Shown: positions 18,234-28,862, counted from the stretch's first letter. The stretch is DNA of 59,156 nt from Thermoanaerobacterales bacterium (GCA_012840135.1 DUMA01000009.1:1-59156); one strand, 5' to 3'. Program-made: numbers and translations. Notes: generated by a model not told the origin, from the sequence alone.

Positions 18234-18258
18234 AGGGGACGCAGAAAGACTGTCCCCT
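18234..18258. repeat. REP-like palindrome in the mfd leader
   Basis: AGGGGAC (18234-18240) pairs with GTCCCCT (18252-18258) across an 11-nt loop. Same GGGGAC family as the copies in dnaE and at 21.9, 28.8 and 30.1 kb. Confidence 0.7.
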
Positions 18259-18281
18259 GTGCAGAACGATCAAAAAACGGT

Positions 18282-18309
18282 AAGCCCTTTACCTGTATAA
18301 GGGCTTTTT
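18282..18309 (+). terminator. Terminator-like hairpin in the mfd leader
   Basis: AAGCCCTT (18282-18289) pairs with AAGGGCTT (18299-18306), followed by a short T-run. It lies between the mfd promoter and its start codon, so it may be an attenuator or just a stray terminator. A role is not shown. Confidence 0.45.
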
Positions 18310-18340
18310 GATGTTTGTCAGAATATTCTATAAGGAGCGT

Positions 18341-21300
18341 ATGATGTTAAGCATTACCAAAATCTGTGAAGAAATTCCTGAGTTTAATAAACTTGTAAAA
18401 GATCTGGACAAAGGGCTTTCGAACCTTTTTGCTTACGGTATTTCCGATTCCCAGAGGGCTTTCTTGATAGCCGCACTGAAAAAAAAGACCAAGTCTCAGA
18501 TTCTTGTGGTTGTTCCCGATTCGCTGGAGGCAAAAAGGATTGCAGATGACCTTTCGTTTTTCCTGTTGCCAGAAGAAGTGGCCCTTTTCCCCGCCAGTTC
18601 CGTCATCCCTTACGAAACGGCGGCCAGGAGCCTTGAATCCACGGCTCAGAGACTTAAAGTCATGGAGATGCTTCTGGCGGAAAAAACTGCTGTAGTTGTA
18701 GCCCCCGTACAGGCCCTTTTCAATAAACTGGTGCCGCCCAATATAGTGAAAGATTTCACATTACATTTTAAAGTTGGAGAATCTATTCCTCTGGAAGATG
18801 TTATATTAAAACTTTCCGCCATGGGTTATGAAAGGGTGGATATGATCGAGGGCCGCGGTCAGTTTGCGCTGAGAGGTGGAATTCTGGATATTTACCCGCT
18901 GACGGCCGAATATCCTTACCGTTTAGAATTTTTCGACGATGAGGTGGACTCCATCCGTGAATTTCTTCCCGAAGACCAGCGCTCAAGAAACAAGCTGGAA
19001 GAAATATGTGTCGGTCCGGCCAGGGAAGTGATATATGATGAGGAAACCGCAAAAAGAGCGGCCATGAACATCGCCGCCGAACTTAAAAAGCGCGGGGAAA
19101 TATTGAATTCCATGGGCCAGGATACCATTGCACGACACCTGGAAGAAAGAGTGCAGGAACACATTGAAAAGCTTCAAAACGGGCTTTTCTTTGAATCGGC
19201 GGAGCTTTATATCTCTCACCTTTATCCTTTTCCGGCCACTCTGATGGATTATTATTCCCGAAAGCCCATAACGGTGTTCATAGAACCGGGTCGGATCCGC
19301 GAAGCTCGGGAGAATGCCGCCTTTGAAGCAGAGGAAACTTTTAAAGGGTTGCTGGAGAGGGGCGAAATACTGGCTTCCCAGGCTAACATCTATTGCAGCC
19401 CCTTTGAAATGCTGGAAAAGCTGAAAGAATCAAAAACCATCTATATGTCCGTGCTTCCAAAGATACATCCGGAATTTGAACCCCGGGCTCTTTACTCTTT
19501 CCAGTTTCGATCCATGACGCCCCTTTATGGCAAGCTGGACCTGCTGGTAGAAGAAATAACCCGACTCAAGAAGAGAAAATATAAGGTGCTGATACTGTCG
19601 GGAACTGCCGAGAGGGGCGAACACATGTTAAAAAGCCTCAAGGAGAAGAACATAGAAGCCAGCATGTTTATAAATCTTGAGGAACTTCAACCCGGTCAGG
19701 TGGCCATCATGCCGGGCACACTGGAAAGGGGATTTGAAGAACCCCACACCAAATTTGCCATCATATCCGATGTGGAAATTTACGGCAGACCCAGAAAGCA
19801 GCAGCCCCGCCCCAGACCTGTGGCAAAGGGCAGGAAGATTACCACTTATCACGATCTCACAGTGGGAGATTATGTAGTCCATACCGCTCACGGCATAGGT
19901 AAATACCTTGGCGTTGAGACCCTGGAAGTGGCAGGTCATAAAAAAGATTATTTTGCTATAAGCTATGCCGGTGGAGACAAGCTCTATGTACCCACCGACC
20001 AGGTGGATATGATACAAAAATATATAGGCTCTGACGAAAATCCTCCCAGACTCAACAAGTTGGGGGGCAGCGAGTGGAACAAGGCTAAAAGCAAAGCAAA
20101 AGAGGCTGTCCAGGAGATGGCACAGGAGCTCATAAAGCTTTATGCCGCCCGGCAGGCTTCAAAAGGTTTTGCCTTTTCCAAAGATACTCCGTGGCAGAAA
20201 GAATTCGAGGACATGTTCCCTTATGAGGAGACACCCGATCAGCTTACCGCCATCGAAGAGGTCAAAAGAGACATGGAGAGCGACAAACCCATGGACCGGC
20301 TGCTGTGCGGCGATGTGGGATACGGCAAGACGGAGGTCGCCCTGAGGGCTGCCTTTAAGGCGGTGATGGATGCCAAGCAGGTAGCTGTGCTGGTGCCCAC
20401 GACCATACTGGCCGAACAGCATTACCACACTTTTACCGAAAGGTTTGCACCCTTCCCGGTGAAGATCGATGTCATCAGCAGATTTAAATCTGCTGCAGAA
20501 CAAAGGGAAATACTAAAAAAACTCAAATCCGGAGAGATAGATATCATCATAGGCACCCATCGCCTGCTGCAAAAGGATGTGAGATTCAAGGACCTGGGGC
20601 TGCTGGTGGTGGATGAGGAGCAAAGGTTTGGCGTAGCCCACAAGGAAAAGATAAAACAGCTCAAGAAGAATGTGGATGTGCTGACCCTCACGGCAACGCC
20701 CATCCCCAGGACTCTGCACATGGCCATGAGCGGCGTGCGGGACATGAGCATCATAGAGACGCCGCCGGAGGACCGCTTCCCCATCCAGACATATGTGGTG
20801 GAGCATAACGAATCCCTCATCAGGGATGCCATTCTTCGGGAACTTTCCAGAGGCGGCCAGGTCTACTATGTGCACAACAGGATCGAAACCATCAATGAAG
20901 AGGCAAGGAATATTCAGAAGCTGGTGCCCGAAGCCAGAGTCGCCGTAGCCCACGGCCAAATGCACGAGGATGAACTGGAAGAAGTAATGCTCAACTTCTA
21001 TGACCACAATTTTGATGTGCTGGTATGTACCACCATCATTGAGACGGGCCTTGATATACCCAATGTGAATACCCTTATAATCACCTCGGCGGATAAACTG
21101 GGATTGTCCCAGCTTTACCAGCTAAGGGGAAGGGTGGGGCGATCCAACCGCCAGGCTTTTGCATATTTGACGTATAAAAAAGACAGGGTATTGAGCGAGA
21201 CTGCCGAAAAGAGACTTTCAGCCATAAGGGAATTTACCGAATTCGGGTCCGGATTCAAGATAGCGCTGAAAGACCTGGAAATCCGCGGCGCCGGCAATCT

Positions 21301-21877
21301 GTTGGGCACCGAACAGCACGGGCATATGATGGCTATAGGATATGACCTTTACACTAAGCTTTTATCGGCGGCGGTGAAGGAACTCAAGGGCGAGAGGATG
21401 GAGGAAGAGGTGCAGCCGGTAATAGAGCTTTCCATCAGCGCTTATATTTCCGATGATTTTGTGAGCAATGCTGCCCACAAGATGGAGATTTACCGCCGCA
21501 TCGCTGCAGTGGAAAGCATAGAGGAAGCCGATGATCTGGAGGAGGAAATCGAAGACCGGTTTGGCGACATACCCGAACCCGCCAGGAATCTCATAGAGAT
21601 TGCAAGGATCAAGGTGCGTGCCAGGAAGCTGAAAATTGCCAGCATAATACAGCAGGGAGATAACATTAAATTTCAGTTCCAGGATGCCCGGGCCCTCTCC
21701 CCGGAAATGATTTTCAGGCTCAGTGCGGCTTTTCAAAAACAGCTGAGCTTTTTGGGCAGTGCGGTGCCGTCATTTACTATGAAGACCCGGGGCCTTGAAG
21801 GCTACAAATTGCTATCACGCATAGAGAAGATGCTGGATGAAATGAATACTATGCAAGAAACCTGCAGTGTAGTATAA
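18341..21877 (+). CDS. mfd: Transcription-repair coupling factor Mfd
   Basis: 1178 residues from ATG 18341 (AAGGAG 6 nt upstream; an ATG 33 bp earlier lacks a site). It has the UvrB-like N-terminal region (VPDSLEAKRIADDL, RGGILDIYPL), the RNA polymerase interaction domain (GDYVVHTAHGIGKYLG), a helicase core with Walker A GDVGYGKTEV (K about 663) and DEEQ (about 758), TATPIPRTL, and the QLRGRVGRS motif VI, then the TRCF C-terminal domain. Mfd displaces stalled RNA polymerase and recruits UvrA. Location next to spoVT matches the Firmicutes order. Confidence 0.97.
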   Translation: MMLSITKICEEIPEFNKLVKDLDKGLSNLFAYGISDSQRAFLIAALKKKTKSQILVVVPDSLEAKRIADDLSFFLLPEEVALFPASSVIPYETAARSLESTAQRLKVMEMLLAEKTAVVVAPVQALFNKLVPPNIVKDFTLHFKVGESIPLEDVILKLSAMGYERVDMIEGRGQFALRGGILDIYPLTAEYPYRLEFFDDEVDSIREFLPEDQRSRNKLEEICVGPAREVIYDEETAKRAAMNIAAELKKRGEILNSMGQDTIARHLEERVQEHIEKLQNGLFFESAELYISHLYPFPATLMDYYSRKPITVFIEPGRIREARENAAFEAEETFKGLLERGEILASQANIYCSPFEMLEKLKESKTIYMSVLPKIHPEFEPRALYSFQFRSMTPLYGKLDLLVEEITRLKKRKYKVLILSGTAERGEHMLKSLKEKNIEASMFINLEELQPGQVAIMPGTLERGFEEPHTKFAIISDVEIYGRPRKQQPRPRPVAKGRKITTYHDLTVGDYVVHTAHGIGKYLGVETLEVAGHKKDYFAISYAGGDKLYVPTDQVDMIQKYIGSDENPPRLNKLGGSEWNKAKSKAKEAVQEMAQELIKLYAARQASKGFAFSKDTPWQKEFEDMFPYEETPDQLTAIEEVKRDMESDKPMDRLLCGDVGYGKTEVALRAAFKAVMDAKQVAVLVPTTILAEQHYHTFTERFAPFPVKIDVISRFKSAAEQREILKKLKSGEIDIIIGTHRLLQKDVRFKDLGLLVVDEEQRFGVAHKEKIKQLKKNVDVLTLTATPIPRTLHMAMSGVRDMSIIETPPEDRFPIQTYVVEHNESLIRDAILRELSRGGQVYYVHNRIETINEEARNIQKLVPEARVAVAHGQMHEDELEEVMLNFYDHNFDVLVCTTIIETGLDIPNVNTLIITSADKLGLSQLYQLRGRVGRSNRQAFAYLTYKKDRVLSETAEKRLSAIREFTEFGSGFKIALKDLEIRGAGNLLGTEQHGHMMAIGYDLYTKLLSAAVKELKGERMEEEVQPVIELSISAYISDDFVSNAAHKMEIYRRIAAVESIEEADDLEEEIEDRFGDIPEPARNLIEIARIKVRARKLKIASIIQQGDNIKFQFQDARALSPEMIFRLSAAFQKQLSFLGSAVPSFTMKTRGLEGYKLLSRIEKMLDEMNTMQETCSVV

Positions 21878-21882
21878 TGGTA

Positions 21883-21967
21883 AGGGGACGCACCTCCTTT
21901 TCATGGGTATTCCTCTGGGGTAGGCGGAGGAACGTCCCCATTAAAGGGTTAGGGGACGCACATCCTT
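21883..21967. repeat. Compound REP/BIME-like hairpin after mfd
   Basis: GGGGACG...CCTCC (21884 onward) pairs with GGAGG..CGTCCCC (to about 21940), extended by AATGG/CCATT flanks; a further half element GGGGACGCAC follows at 21953. It fills the gap between mfd and the foldase gene and may also act as a terminator. Confidence 0.65.
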
Positions 21968-22040
21968 ATAGCAGAGGTCGGATTTCAGAGGTCAGATTAA
22001 GTTGGATTTACCGAAAATAAAAAAATACGGGGAGGATGCT

Positions 22041-23006
22041 ATGAAACTGAAAACAAAGGTCATAGGTCTTGCAGTAGCAATTCTTATAGGAATTTCCGGC
22101 TGCGGCATCATACAAAAGGATACCACCGAGGGAAGAATTATTGACGGCAAGGAAGTCATCGCAGTGGTCAACGGAGAGAACATCCTGAAATCCGATTTCG
22201 ATATCCAGGTAAACCAGGTGAAAAGCGCCTTGGAGTCTAACGGCCAGGATTTTTCCACTAACGAAGGCAAGAAGAACCTTCAGGAAATGAAAAAGAAAGT
22301 GCTGGACAGCATGATAAAGGATGTGCTGGCCCTGCAGCAGGCAAAGAAAGAGAATGTGACTTTAAAAACCGGCCAGTTGGAAGAGGCCATCAGCCAGCTG
22401 GAAACTTACCACGGCGGCAAAGATGCCCTGGACAATTACATCAAGCAGCAGGGCCTGGACAGGAAGAGTTTTGAAAAGCTCCTGCAAGATCAGCTCATCA
22501 TAAATAATCTGAAGGATAAACTCACCGCCGACGTGAAGGTCACCGATGAAGATGTTAAAAAATATTTTGACAGCAATAAGGACATGTTCAAGCTTCCTTC
22601 ACCCGAGATCAGAGCAAGCCATATACTGGTCCCCACCGAGGATGAAGCCAATAAGGTGCTGGCCGAAATAAAGGCGGGCAAGGATTTTGCGGAACTTGCC
22701 AGAAAGTACTCTACCGATCCCGGTTCAAAAGAAAAGGGCGGGGACCTGGGGTATTTCGGCAAGGGCCAGATGGTTCCCGAATTTGAGAAAGCGGCTTTTG
22801 CCCTGAAACCGGGGCAGGTAAGTCAGCCGGTCAAGACCCAATACGGGTATCATATTATAAAGGTTACCGGAGAGAGGACTTCCCTGAGCTTTGAAGATGT
22901 AAAGGACTATATCAAGAGCAATCTTGAAAGCAGCAGGAAGGATGAGGAATTTAGCAAATTCCTTGATCAATGGCAAAAACAATCGAAAATAGAAAAATAT
23001 CTATGA
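22041..23006 (+). CDS. PrsA/SurA-like peptidyl-prolyl isomerase lipoprotein
   Basis: 321 residues from ATG 22041 (GGGGAGG 5 nt upstream). A lipoprotein signal peptide ends in ISGC, so the mature protein is anchored outside the membrane. It has a SurA-N-like chaperone domain ([20 protein letters not shown]) and a parvulin domain ([41 protein letters not shown]). PrsA-type foldases help secreted and cell-wall proteins fold. It is a typical neighbour between mfd and spoVT in Clostridia. Confidence 0.92.
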   Translation: MKLKTKVIGLAVAILIGISGCGIIQKDTTEGRIIDGKEVIAVVNGENILKSDFDIQVNQVKSALESNGQDFSTNEGKKNLQEMKKKVLDSMIKDVLALQQAKKENVTLKTGQLEEAISQLETYHGGKDALDNYIKQQGLDRKSFEKLLQDQLIINNLKDKLTADVKVTDEDVKKYFDSNKDMFKLPSPEIRASHILVPTEDEANKVLAEIKAGKDFAELARKYSTDPGSKEKGGDLGYFGKGQMVPEFEKAAFALKPGQVSQPVKTQYGYHIIKVTGERTSLSFEDVKDYIKSNLESSRKDEEFSKFLDQWQKQSKIEKYL

Positions 23007-23096
23007 TTTTTCTATGCTTTACCTCCGATGAATAGAACAGGTTAGAACGTTATATACTATATACGAAAGAAAAACCTGACTTAAGGAGGGATAGCA

Positions 23097-23657
23097 GTGA
23101 AGGCAACAGGAATTGTGCGGCGCATAGATGATCTGGGCAGAGTCGTGATTCCCAAGGAAATACGAAGGACTCTCAGGATTCGCGAAGGAGATCCTCTTGA
23201 GATATTTACCGATCGAGAAGGGGAAGTAATACTTAAGAAATATTCCCCGATAGGAGAATTGGGAGACTTTGCCAAAGAATATGCAGATTCCCTTCATGAT
23301 TCCGTAGAACACATCACATGTATTGCAGACAGAGACGCAATCATAGCCGTAGCCGGGGCGCCAAAGAAGGAATACTTGGACAAACCCATCAGCCCGGTCC
23401 TTGAAAAGATTATGGATGAGCGCAGGACTGTTCTGATAAGCAAGACCAGTGAAAAAGACTATGTCAAGATCACCCTGGATGAAGAAGATGGAAAACCAAG
23501 ATACACCAGTCAGGTCATAACCCCCATCATTGCAGAAGGTGACCCCATAGGAGCGGTCATACTGCTCTCCAAGGAACCCAATGTAACCATGGGAGAACTG
23601 GAAGTGAAAGTAGCCGAGACTGCTGCGGGTTTCCTGGCAAAACAAATGGAGCAATAA
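23097..23657 (+). CDS. spoVT: Stage V sporulation regulator SpoVT
   Basis: 186 residues; GTG start after AAGGAGGG. The N-terminal AbrB-like swapped-hairpin DNA-binding domain (TGIVRRIDDLGRVVIPKEIR) is nearly invariant in SpoVT, and the remainder is a GAF-like domain. SpoVT is a late forespore regulator that in Bacillus is made by sigma-G and tunes its regulon. A clear sigma-G promoter was not identified. It ends in a bidirectional terminator shared with pckA. Confidence 0.96.
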   Translation: MKATGIVRRIDDLGRVVIPKEIRRTLRIREGDPLEIFTDREGEVILKKYSPIGELGDFAKEYADSLHDSVEHITCIADRDAIIAVAGAPKKEYLDKPISPVLEKIMDERRTVLISKTSEKDYVKITLDEEDGKPRYTSQVITPIIAEGDPIGAVILLSKEPNVTMGELEVKVAETAAGFLAKQMEQ

Positions 23658-23660
23658 AAA

Positions 23661-23690
23661 ATACCAGCTTTAAGCTGGTATTTTTTTTAA
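23661..23690. terminator. Bidirectional terminator between spoVT and pckA
   Basis: AATACCAGCTT-T-AAGCTGGTATT forms an 11-bp stem with a run of T on each strand (8 T on plus, TTTTTTATT on minus), serving both convergent genes. Confidence 0.92.
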
Positions 23691-23702
23691 CGATTTTTAA
23701 CT

Positions 23703-25274
23703 TCAAACTTCGATATCAGGCCCCGCCGCCAGGACTTCCGGGGCTATGCCCTGGAACTTGCCTATATTCTTTTTGAAACTTGCGGCAAGTTTTCTGGCGG
23801 TTTCATCATAGGCGCTCTTGTCTGCCCAGGTGTTTTTGGGATTCAATAAATTTTCGGGGACTTGCGGACAGGTCTTCGGAATCATGAGCTTGAAAATGGG
23901 GTCCTGCTCATAAGCCACATTATCCAGTTCTCCGTTCAGAGCGGCTTTTATCATGGCCCTGGTATATTTGAGGTTCATGCGGCTTCCGACGCCGTAAGGT
24001 CCTCCCGACCAACCGGTGTTGACAAGAAATACGCTGACATTGTGCTTTTCGATCTTCTCTCCCAAAAGTTTAGCGTAAACCATGGGCGACAATGGGAGGA
24101 ATGGCGAACCGAAGCAGGAGGAAAAGGTGGCCTGGGGTTCGGTGATACCTCTTTCGGTACCGGCCAGCTTGCTGGTATAGCCGGAGATGAAGTAGTACAT
24201 AGCCTGCTCCCTGGTAAGTTTGGCTATAGGAGGCAGGACTCCGAAGGCATCGGCGGTCAGGAAAATAACGGTCCTGGGATGGCCGCCCACGCCTGGGATG
24301 ACCGCTCCCGGGATGAAGTCAACAGGGTATGCCGCCCGGGTGTTTTCGGTCACCCTGTCGCTGTCGTAGTCCGGTTTTCTTTTTTCTTCATCTATAACCA
24401 CATTTTCCAGTACTGCGCCAAATTTTATGGCTCTGTATATCTGCGGTTCCCTCTCTTCGGTGAGGTTGATGCACTTGGCATAACATCCGCCTTCGAAGTT
24501 GAAAATTCCGTCATCGGACCAGCCGTGTTCATCATCGCCTATAAGCATCCTGTCTGGGTCCGCCGACAGCGTGGTCTTTCCGGTGCCCGAAAGCCCGAAG
24601 AAGAGAGCGGTGGCCCCATCTTTGCCCATGTTGGCAGAGCAGTGCATGGAAAGCACTCCCTTTTTAGGCATGAGGTAATTCATTATGGAAAACACGGATT
24701 TTTTGATTTCTCCGGCGTACTGGCTTCCACCGATGATGATGAGCTTTTTCTCGAAGCTTAGGATTATAAAAACTTCTGAATTAGTGCCATCCAGCTCCGG
24801 ACAGGCCTTAAAACCGGGGGCAGCGATCACGGTAAACTCCGGTTCATGGTCTTTCAACTCATCGTCAGTGGGTCTTAAAAAAAGCTGGTGTGCGAAAAGA
24901 TTCTGATAAGCACTTTCATTTATGACCCTGATGGGAAGCCGCAATTTTGGATCGGCGCCTACAAATCCGTCGAAGATGAAGAGGTCGCGGTTTTGCAGGT
25001 ATGCCTGCAGCCTGTGCAGCAGTTTTTCAAATTTTTCCGGCGATATGGGTTTGTTGTTGCCCCACCAGATATCATCGTGCACCGATGGCTCGTCCACGAT
25101 GAACTTGTCATTGGGTGATCTGCCGGTATATTTTCCGGTATAAACGTTAAAGGCTCCGGTATCCGTCAAAAAGCCTTCCTTCCTTTTCAGCGCTTCCTCG
25201 ATCAAACGGGGTACCGAGAGGTTTTTATAAACCTGTTTTACGTTTGTCAGGCCGATTTTAGCAAGTTTTTCCAT
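23703..25274 (-). CDS. pckA: Phosphoenolpyruvate carboxykinase (ATP)
   Basis: 523 residues from ATG 25274, 8 nt after GGAGG. Signatures: [24 protein letters not shown], the P-loop [13 protein letters not shown], the metal/kinase block [13 protein letters not shown], and [12 protein letters not shown]. Length and motifs fit the ATP-dependent class. It interconverts oxaloacetate and PEP with ATP. Antisense frames opposite it are shadows. Confidence 0.97.
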   Translation of the reverse strand: MEKLAKIGLTNVKQVYKNLSVPRLIEEALKRKEGFLTDTGAFNVYTGKYTGRSPNDKFIVDEPSVHDDIWWGNNKPISPEKFEKLLHRLQAYLQNRDLFIFDGFVGADPKLRLPIRVINESAYQNLFAHQLFLRPTDDELKDHEPEFTVIAAPGFKACPELDGTNSEVFIILSFEKKLIIIGGSQYAGEIKKSVFSIMNYLMPKKGVLSMHCSANMGKDGATALFFGLSGTGKTTLSADPDRMLIGDDEHGWSDDGIFNFEGGCYAKCINLTEEREPQIYRAIKFGAVLENVVIDEEKRKPDYDSDRVTENTRAAYPVDFIPGAVIPGVGGHPRTVIFLTADAFGVLPPIAKLTREQAMYYFISGYTSKLAGTERGITEPQATFSSCFGSPFLPLSPMVYAKLLGEKIEKHNVSVFLVNTGWSGGPYGVGSRMNLKYTRAMIKAALNGELDNVAYEQDPIFKLMIPKTCPQVPENLLNPKNTWADKSAYDETARKLAASFKKNIGKFQGIAPEVLAAGPDIEV

Positions 25275-25407
25275 GCGGCAAACCTCCAATCAAAAATGGA
25301 TAGATAAAAACTTAACATAGAAATTTGGATTCTATTATAATACATTTTTAAAAATAATACTAGAAATCTTGTTAGGTATTTTTTTAAACTTTTTGTGAAT
25401 TTTTTAT

Positions 25408-25511
25408 GACTCCGATATTTTCTCTATTGATACAGGACTGAAGGATTTTTATGAAAATATTGTTGGACGAAAGGTTCAGACTCCGATATTTTCTCTATTG
25501 ACACGGGACTG
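25408..25511. repeat. Two 33-nt direct repeats in the pckA-mtaD gap
   Basis: 25408-25440 and 25479-25511 share 31 of 33 bases (GACTCCGATATTTTCTCT, then ATTGA-AC-GGACTG), 71 bp apart. They lie in a 390-bp gap (25275-25665) with no convincing gene; a minus-strand TATAAT near 25336 is a plausible pckA -10. The repeats may be regulatory sites or remnants of a duplicated sequence. Confidence 0.7.
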
Positions 25512-25665
25512 CAGCGGTGATACGATTTACACGATAATAAAGGATTGCGTGACAATAAAGGGCTTGGCGGTCTATTTGCGCAAAGATTTGTACTGGGCCG
25601 GCTTGCTCTAAAGTCCGGCAGCCCGGGCTCGGATTGACTTGAATATGCGGGGAGGGAAAGGGTAA

Positions 25666-26958
25666 GTGAATATTTTGATAAAAAATGCCGCACTTATATC
25701 AATGGATGGCAAAGATGAACCTGTCAAAAACGTGAATGTGGCCATCGAAAAGGACAAGATAAAATATATAGGCGATGTTCCGAAGGATTTTTACGCAGAG
25801 AAAGTCATAGATGCCAGAGAAAACCTGATAATGCCGGGCCTTGTAAATGGCCATACCCATGTGGCCATGTCGCTTTTCAGAAATTATGCCGATGACCTGC
25901 CCCTCATGGACTGGCTCAAGACCAGGATCTGGCCCGTAGAAGAAAAGCTTACGGAAGATGATGTATACTGGGGATCCATGCTGGGTGTGGTAGAGCTCAT
26001 AAGGTCGGGGGTTACATGTTTTTCAGATATGTATTTTTTCATGGAGGAAACAGCAAAGGCCGTGGAGGAATCAGGCATAAGAGCTGTCCTTGCCAGGGGC
26101 CTTGTAGGCAGTGACGATGATGACGGCGGCAGCAGGTTTAAAGAAACCAGGGAGCTTTATAGAAACTGGCATAATGGTGCCGGGGGAAGGATAAAGGTCA
26201 TGGCGGGTCCTCATGCTCCCTATACCTGTAGCCCTGGATATTTAAAAAAAGTTATAGAACTGGCAAAGGAGCTCAATGTAGGCATTCATATTCATCTTTC
26301 GGAAAGCGCCGATGAAGTGGAAGAAAGTCTTAAAAATTACGGCAAATCTCCGGTGAGGCATGTATATGACCTGGGATTATTTGATGTACCCACGGTGGCA
26401 GCCCACTGCGTGCACGTTTCCGACGAAGATATAGATATTCTAGCTGAAAACATGGTAAGTGTCGTGAACAATCCGACCAGCAACTTGAAGCTTGCCAGCG
26501 GCTTTGCACCGGTGGAGAAAATGATTAGAAGGGGCGTCAATGTGGCCCTGGGCACCGACGGTCCAGCCAGCAACAACAACCTGAACATGTTTGAGGAGAT
26601 GAATCTGGCCGCCATAGTGAATAAAAGCATAAACCGTGATGCCACATCCATTCCTGCCATCACCGCCGTCAAAATGGCTACGGTAAACGGGGCAAGGGCT
26701 CTGGGCCTGGAAAAGGAAATAGGTTCCATCGAGATAGGTAAAAAGGCGGACTTGATAATAATCGATATACACAAACCGCACTTTTACCCGAGGCATAACA
26801 TTATTTCCTCTCTGGCCTATTCGGCCCAGGCTTCCGATGTAAAGACCGTGATAGTAGATGGGGAAATTGTCATGGAGGATTATGAGATAAAAACCGTGGA
26901 TACCGAGCGAATTATGTTCGAAGCCGAAAGAGCTGCCAAATCTCTCATAGGGAGATAA
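25666..26958 (+). CDS. mtaD: 5-methylthioadenosine/S-adenosylhomocysteine deaminase
   Basis: 430 residues; GTG start after GGGGAGGG. An amidohydrolase-fold metalloenzyme: metal ligands in [21 protein letters not shown]-type segment (GPHAPYTCS), [17 protein letters not shown] and the catalytic [14 protein letters not shown]. This matches MtaD of Clostridia, which deaminates methylthioadenosine to methylthioinosine (and SAH to SIH). First gene of a salvage operon with mtnA and a MtnP-family phosphorylase. Confidence 0.93.
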   Translation: MNILIKNAALISMDGKDEPVKNVNVAIEKDKIKYIGDVPKDFYAEKVIDARENLIMPGLVNGHTHVAMSLFRNYADDLPLMDWLKTRIWPVEEKLTEDDVYWGSMLGVVELIRSGVTCFSDMYFFMEETAKAVEESGIRAVLARGLVGSDDDDGGSRFKETRELYRNWHNGAGGRIKVMAGPHAPYTCSPGYLKKVIELAKELNVGIHIHLSESADEVEESLKNYGKSPVRHVYDLGLFDVPTVAAHCVHVSDEDIDILAENMVSVVNNPTSNLKLASGFAPVEKMIRRGVNVALGTDGPASNNNLNMFEEMNLAAIVNKSINRDATSIPAITAVKMATVNGARALGLEKEIGSIEIGKKADLIIIDIHKPHFYPRHNIISSLAYSAQASDVKTVIVDGEIVMEDYEIKTVDTERIMFEAERAAKSLIGR

Positions 26959-27010
26959 AAAAGGTATTGTTGTTGCAGAGTAAAGTCAGAAATCAGAAAA
27001 GGGTGATATC

Positions 27011-28051
27011 ATGTTGAAAATAAAGACCATTGAATTTAAAGATGAAAAGCTATATCTGCTTGATCAGAGAAAGCTTCCCAACGATTGCGAGTTTTTCGTG
27101 TGCGAAACTTTTGAAGATGTGGATTTTGCCATAAAGGACATGGTGGTGCGGGGAGCTCCGGCCATAGGGGCCGCTGCCGCTTACGGCGTGGTGCTGGCTG
27201 CCGGGCAATTCATGAAAGAAGACAAAGATGTTTTTGTAAAAAGGTTGCAAGAAGCCTGCGATGTGCTTTACAATTCAAGGCCCACTGCGGTCAACCTTAT
27301 GTGGGCCGTAAATAGAATGAGAAGGGTTCTGGAAAAAAATGAATCTCTGGGGAACCAGGAAATTTATGACAGGCTGAGGGAGGAAGCAGACCGCATTTTT
27401 AAAGAAGACCTTTCAACGAACAAAAAGATAGCGGAGTTCGGGAACAGTATATTGCCTCAAAAGGCCACCATACTCACCCACTGCAATACCGGCGCTCTGG
27501 CTACCACGGGATACGGAACGGCCCTGGGGGTCATAAGGGAAGCTTTTTACTCCGGCAAGGATATATTCGTCTATGCCGATGAGACCAGGCCCAGGCTGCA
27601 GGGTGCAAAGCTTACGGCATGGGAACTGGTGCAGGAAGGCATACCCTCAAGGCTTATAGCAGATAGTGTGGCTGCCACTTTAATCCGGGATGGCAGGATT
27701 GACCTCATTCTCGTGGGTGCCGACAGGATAGCCTCCAACGGCGATACGGCCAACAAGATAGGCACTTTCATGCTGTCGGTGGTAGCGAAAGTCTACGGCG
27801 TGCCTTTTTATATAGCAGCACCCACTACCACCATAGACTTTGAGATAGAGTCAGGCAAAGAAATTAAAATAGAGGAAAGGAGCGCCGAAGAGGTAACGCA
27901 CATATCTGGCGTGAGAGTAGCACCGGAAGGGATAAATGTATATAATCCGGCCTTTGATGTTACGCCTGCTGAGAATATAACAGGCATTATAACAGAAAAA
28001 GGCATCGTGAAAAAACCGTTTAAGGAAAACATACTTAAATTGAAGGAATAA
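27011..28051 (+). CDS. mtnA: S-methyl-5-thioribose-1-phosphate isomerase
   Basis: 346 residues. RGAPAIGAAAAYGVVLAAG, NTGALATTGYGTALGVI (with catalytic Cys in HCNTGALATTGYG), the DETRPRLQGA block and VGADRIASNGDTANKIGT are eIF2B-like MtnA signatures. It isomerises 5-methylthioribose-1-phosphate to the ribulose form. It follows mtaD by 52 bp and precedes the phosphorylase gene by 17 bp, the order of the pathway being deaminase, phosphorylase, isomerase. Confidence 0.95.
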   Translation: MLKIKTIEFKDEKLYLLDQRKLPNDCEFFVCETFEDVDFAIKDMVVRGAPAIGAAAAYGVVLAAGQFMKEDKDVFVKRLQEACDVLYNSRPTAVNLMWAVNRMRRVLEKNESLGNQEIYDRLREEADRIFKEDLSTNKKIAEFGNSILPQKATILTHCNTGALATTGYGTALGVIREAFYSGKDIFVYADETRPRLQGAKLTAWELVQEGIPSRLIADSVAATLIRDGRIDLILVGADRIASNGDTANKIGTFMLSVVAKVYGVPFYIAAPTTTIDFEIESGKEIKIEERSAEEVTHISGVRVAPEGINVYNPAFDVTPAENITGIITEKGIVKKPFKENILKLKE

Positions 28052-28068
28052 AAAGGGGGAGTCGATTC

Positions 28069-28839
28069 ATGGAAGGTGCTGTCATCGGCGGGACGGGAGT
28101 ATATGATTTGAGCGGTGAAAGCTATTCCCGAACTATAAACACGCCCTATGGCGCGGTACAGGTGGATATTGTCAGGATCGGCCATAAGGAAGTGGCGTTT
28201 CTTGCAAGACACGGCAAGGGTCACTCGGTGCCACCCCATCTCATAAATTACAGGGCAAACATGAAAGCGCTCCAGCAACTAGGGGTAAAATATGTATACG
28301 CCACGGCAGCGGTGGGTTCCTGCAATGAAGACTTTGCCCCCGGGGATATAGTGGTCATAAAAGATTTTATTGATTTCACAAAGGCGAGGCCGATGACTTT
28401 TTACGAGGGTGGGAAAGAAGGTGTAGCCCATGTCGATATGAGCGCCCCTTACTGCAAAAACCTCAGAAAAAAGTTTTATGATGTTGCAAAACAGGATGCA
28501 ATAGATGTGAAGGGCGACGCCGTCTATGTCTGTACCGAAGGGCCGAGGTTCGAGACCCTTCATGAGGTGAAGATGTACAGGCAGCTGGGAGGCGATGTCA
28601 TAGGGATGACCAATGTGCCGGAGGTCGTGCTGGCAAAGGAACTGGGCATGTGCTACGCAGCGGTAGGCATAGTGACCAACTGGTGTACGGGTTTAAAAGG
28701 TGAAGCGATAATGATGCACGATATCGAGGGCGCACTGGCAAAAAGCAAGGAGAAGGTAACCAGAGCTTTTATTAAATGCCTTGCGGGGGATTTAAGCCAG
28801 GAAAACTGTTCGTGCTCAAAAGCCCTTATCCTGATGTGA
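28069..28839 (+). CDS. mtnP: MTAP/MTIP-family methylthio-nucleoside phosphorylase
   Basis: 256 residues; trimeric purine nucleoside phosphorylase family with AVIGGTGVYDL, FLARHGKGHSVPPHLINYRAN, EGPRFETLHEV and GMTNVPEVVLAKE. Where human MTAP has Asp in T-D-Y-D (N6-amino recognition), this protein has TNWCTG, with Asn, as in 6-oxopurine phosphorylases. Together with MtaD upstream this suggests methylthioinosine rather than methylthioadenosine as substrate. I use mtnP as the family symbol. Confidence 0.9.
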   Translation: MEGAVIGGTGVYDLSGESYSRTINTPYGAVQVDIVRIGHKEVAFLARHGKGHSVPPHLINYRANMKALQQLGVKYVYATAAVGSCNEDFAPGDIVVIKDFIDFTKARPMTFYEGGKEGVAHVDMSAPYCKNLRKKFYDVAKQDAIDVKGDAVYVCTEGPRFETLHEVKMYRQLGGDVIGMTNVPEVVLAKELGMCYAAVGIVTNWCTGLKGEAIMMHDIEGALAKSKEKVTRAFIKCLAGDLSQENCSCSKALILM

Positions 28840-28862
28840 GTCAGGGGACGTTTCTTTGACTC
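28838..28862. repeat. REP-like element after mtnP
   Basis: GAGTCA, GGGGACG, then TGACTC: the ends pair (6 bp), and the GGGGACGTTTC core matches the other elements. The first bases overlap the mtnP stop. Confidence 0.6.

Noticed and set aside
23862-24761. 299-residue frame antisense to pckA
   Set aside because: A shadow of a conserved gene with no start signal.
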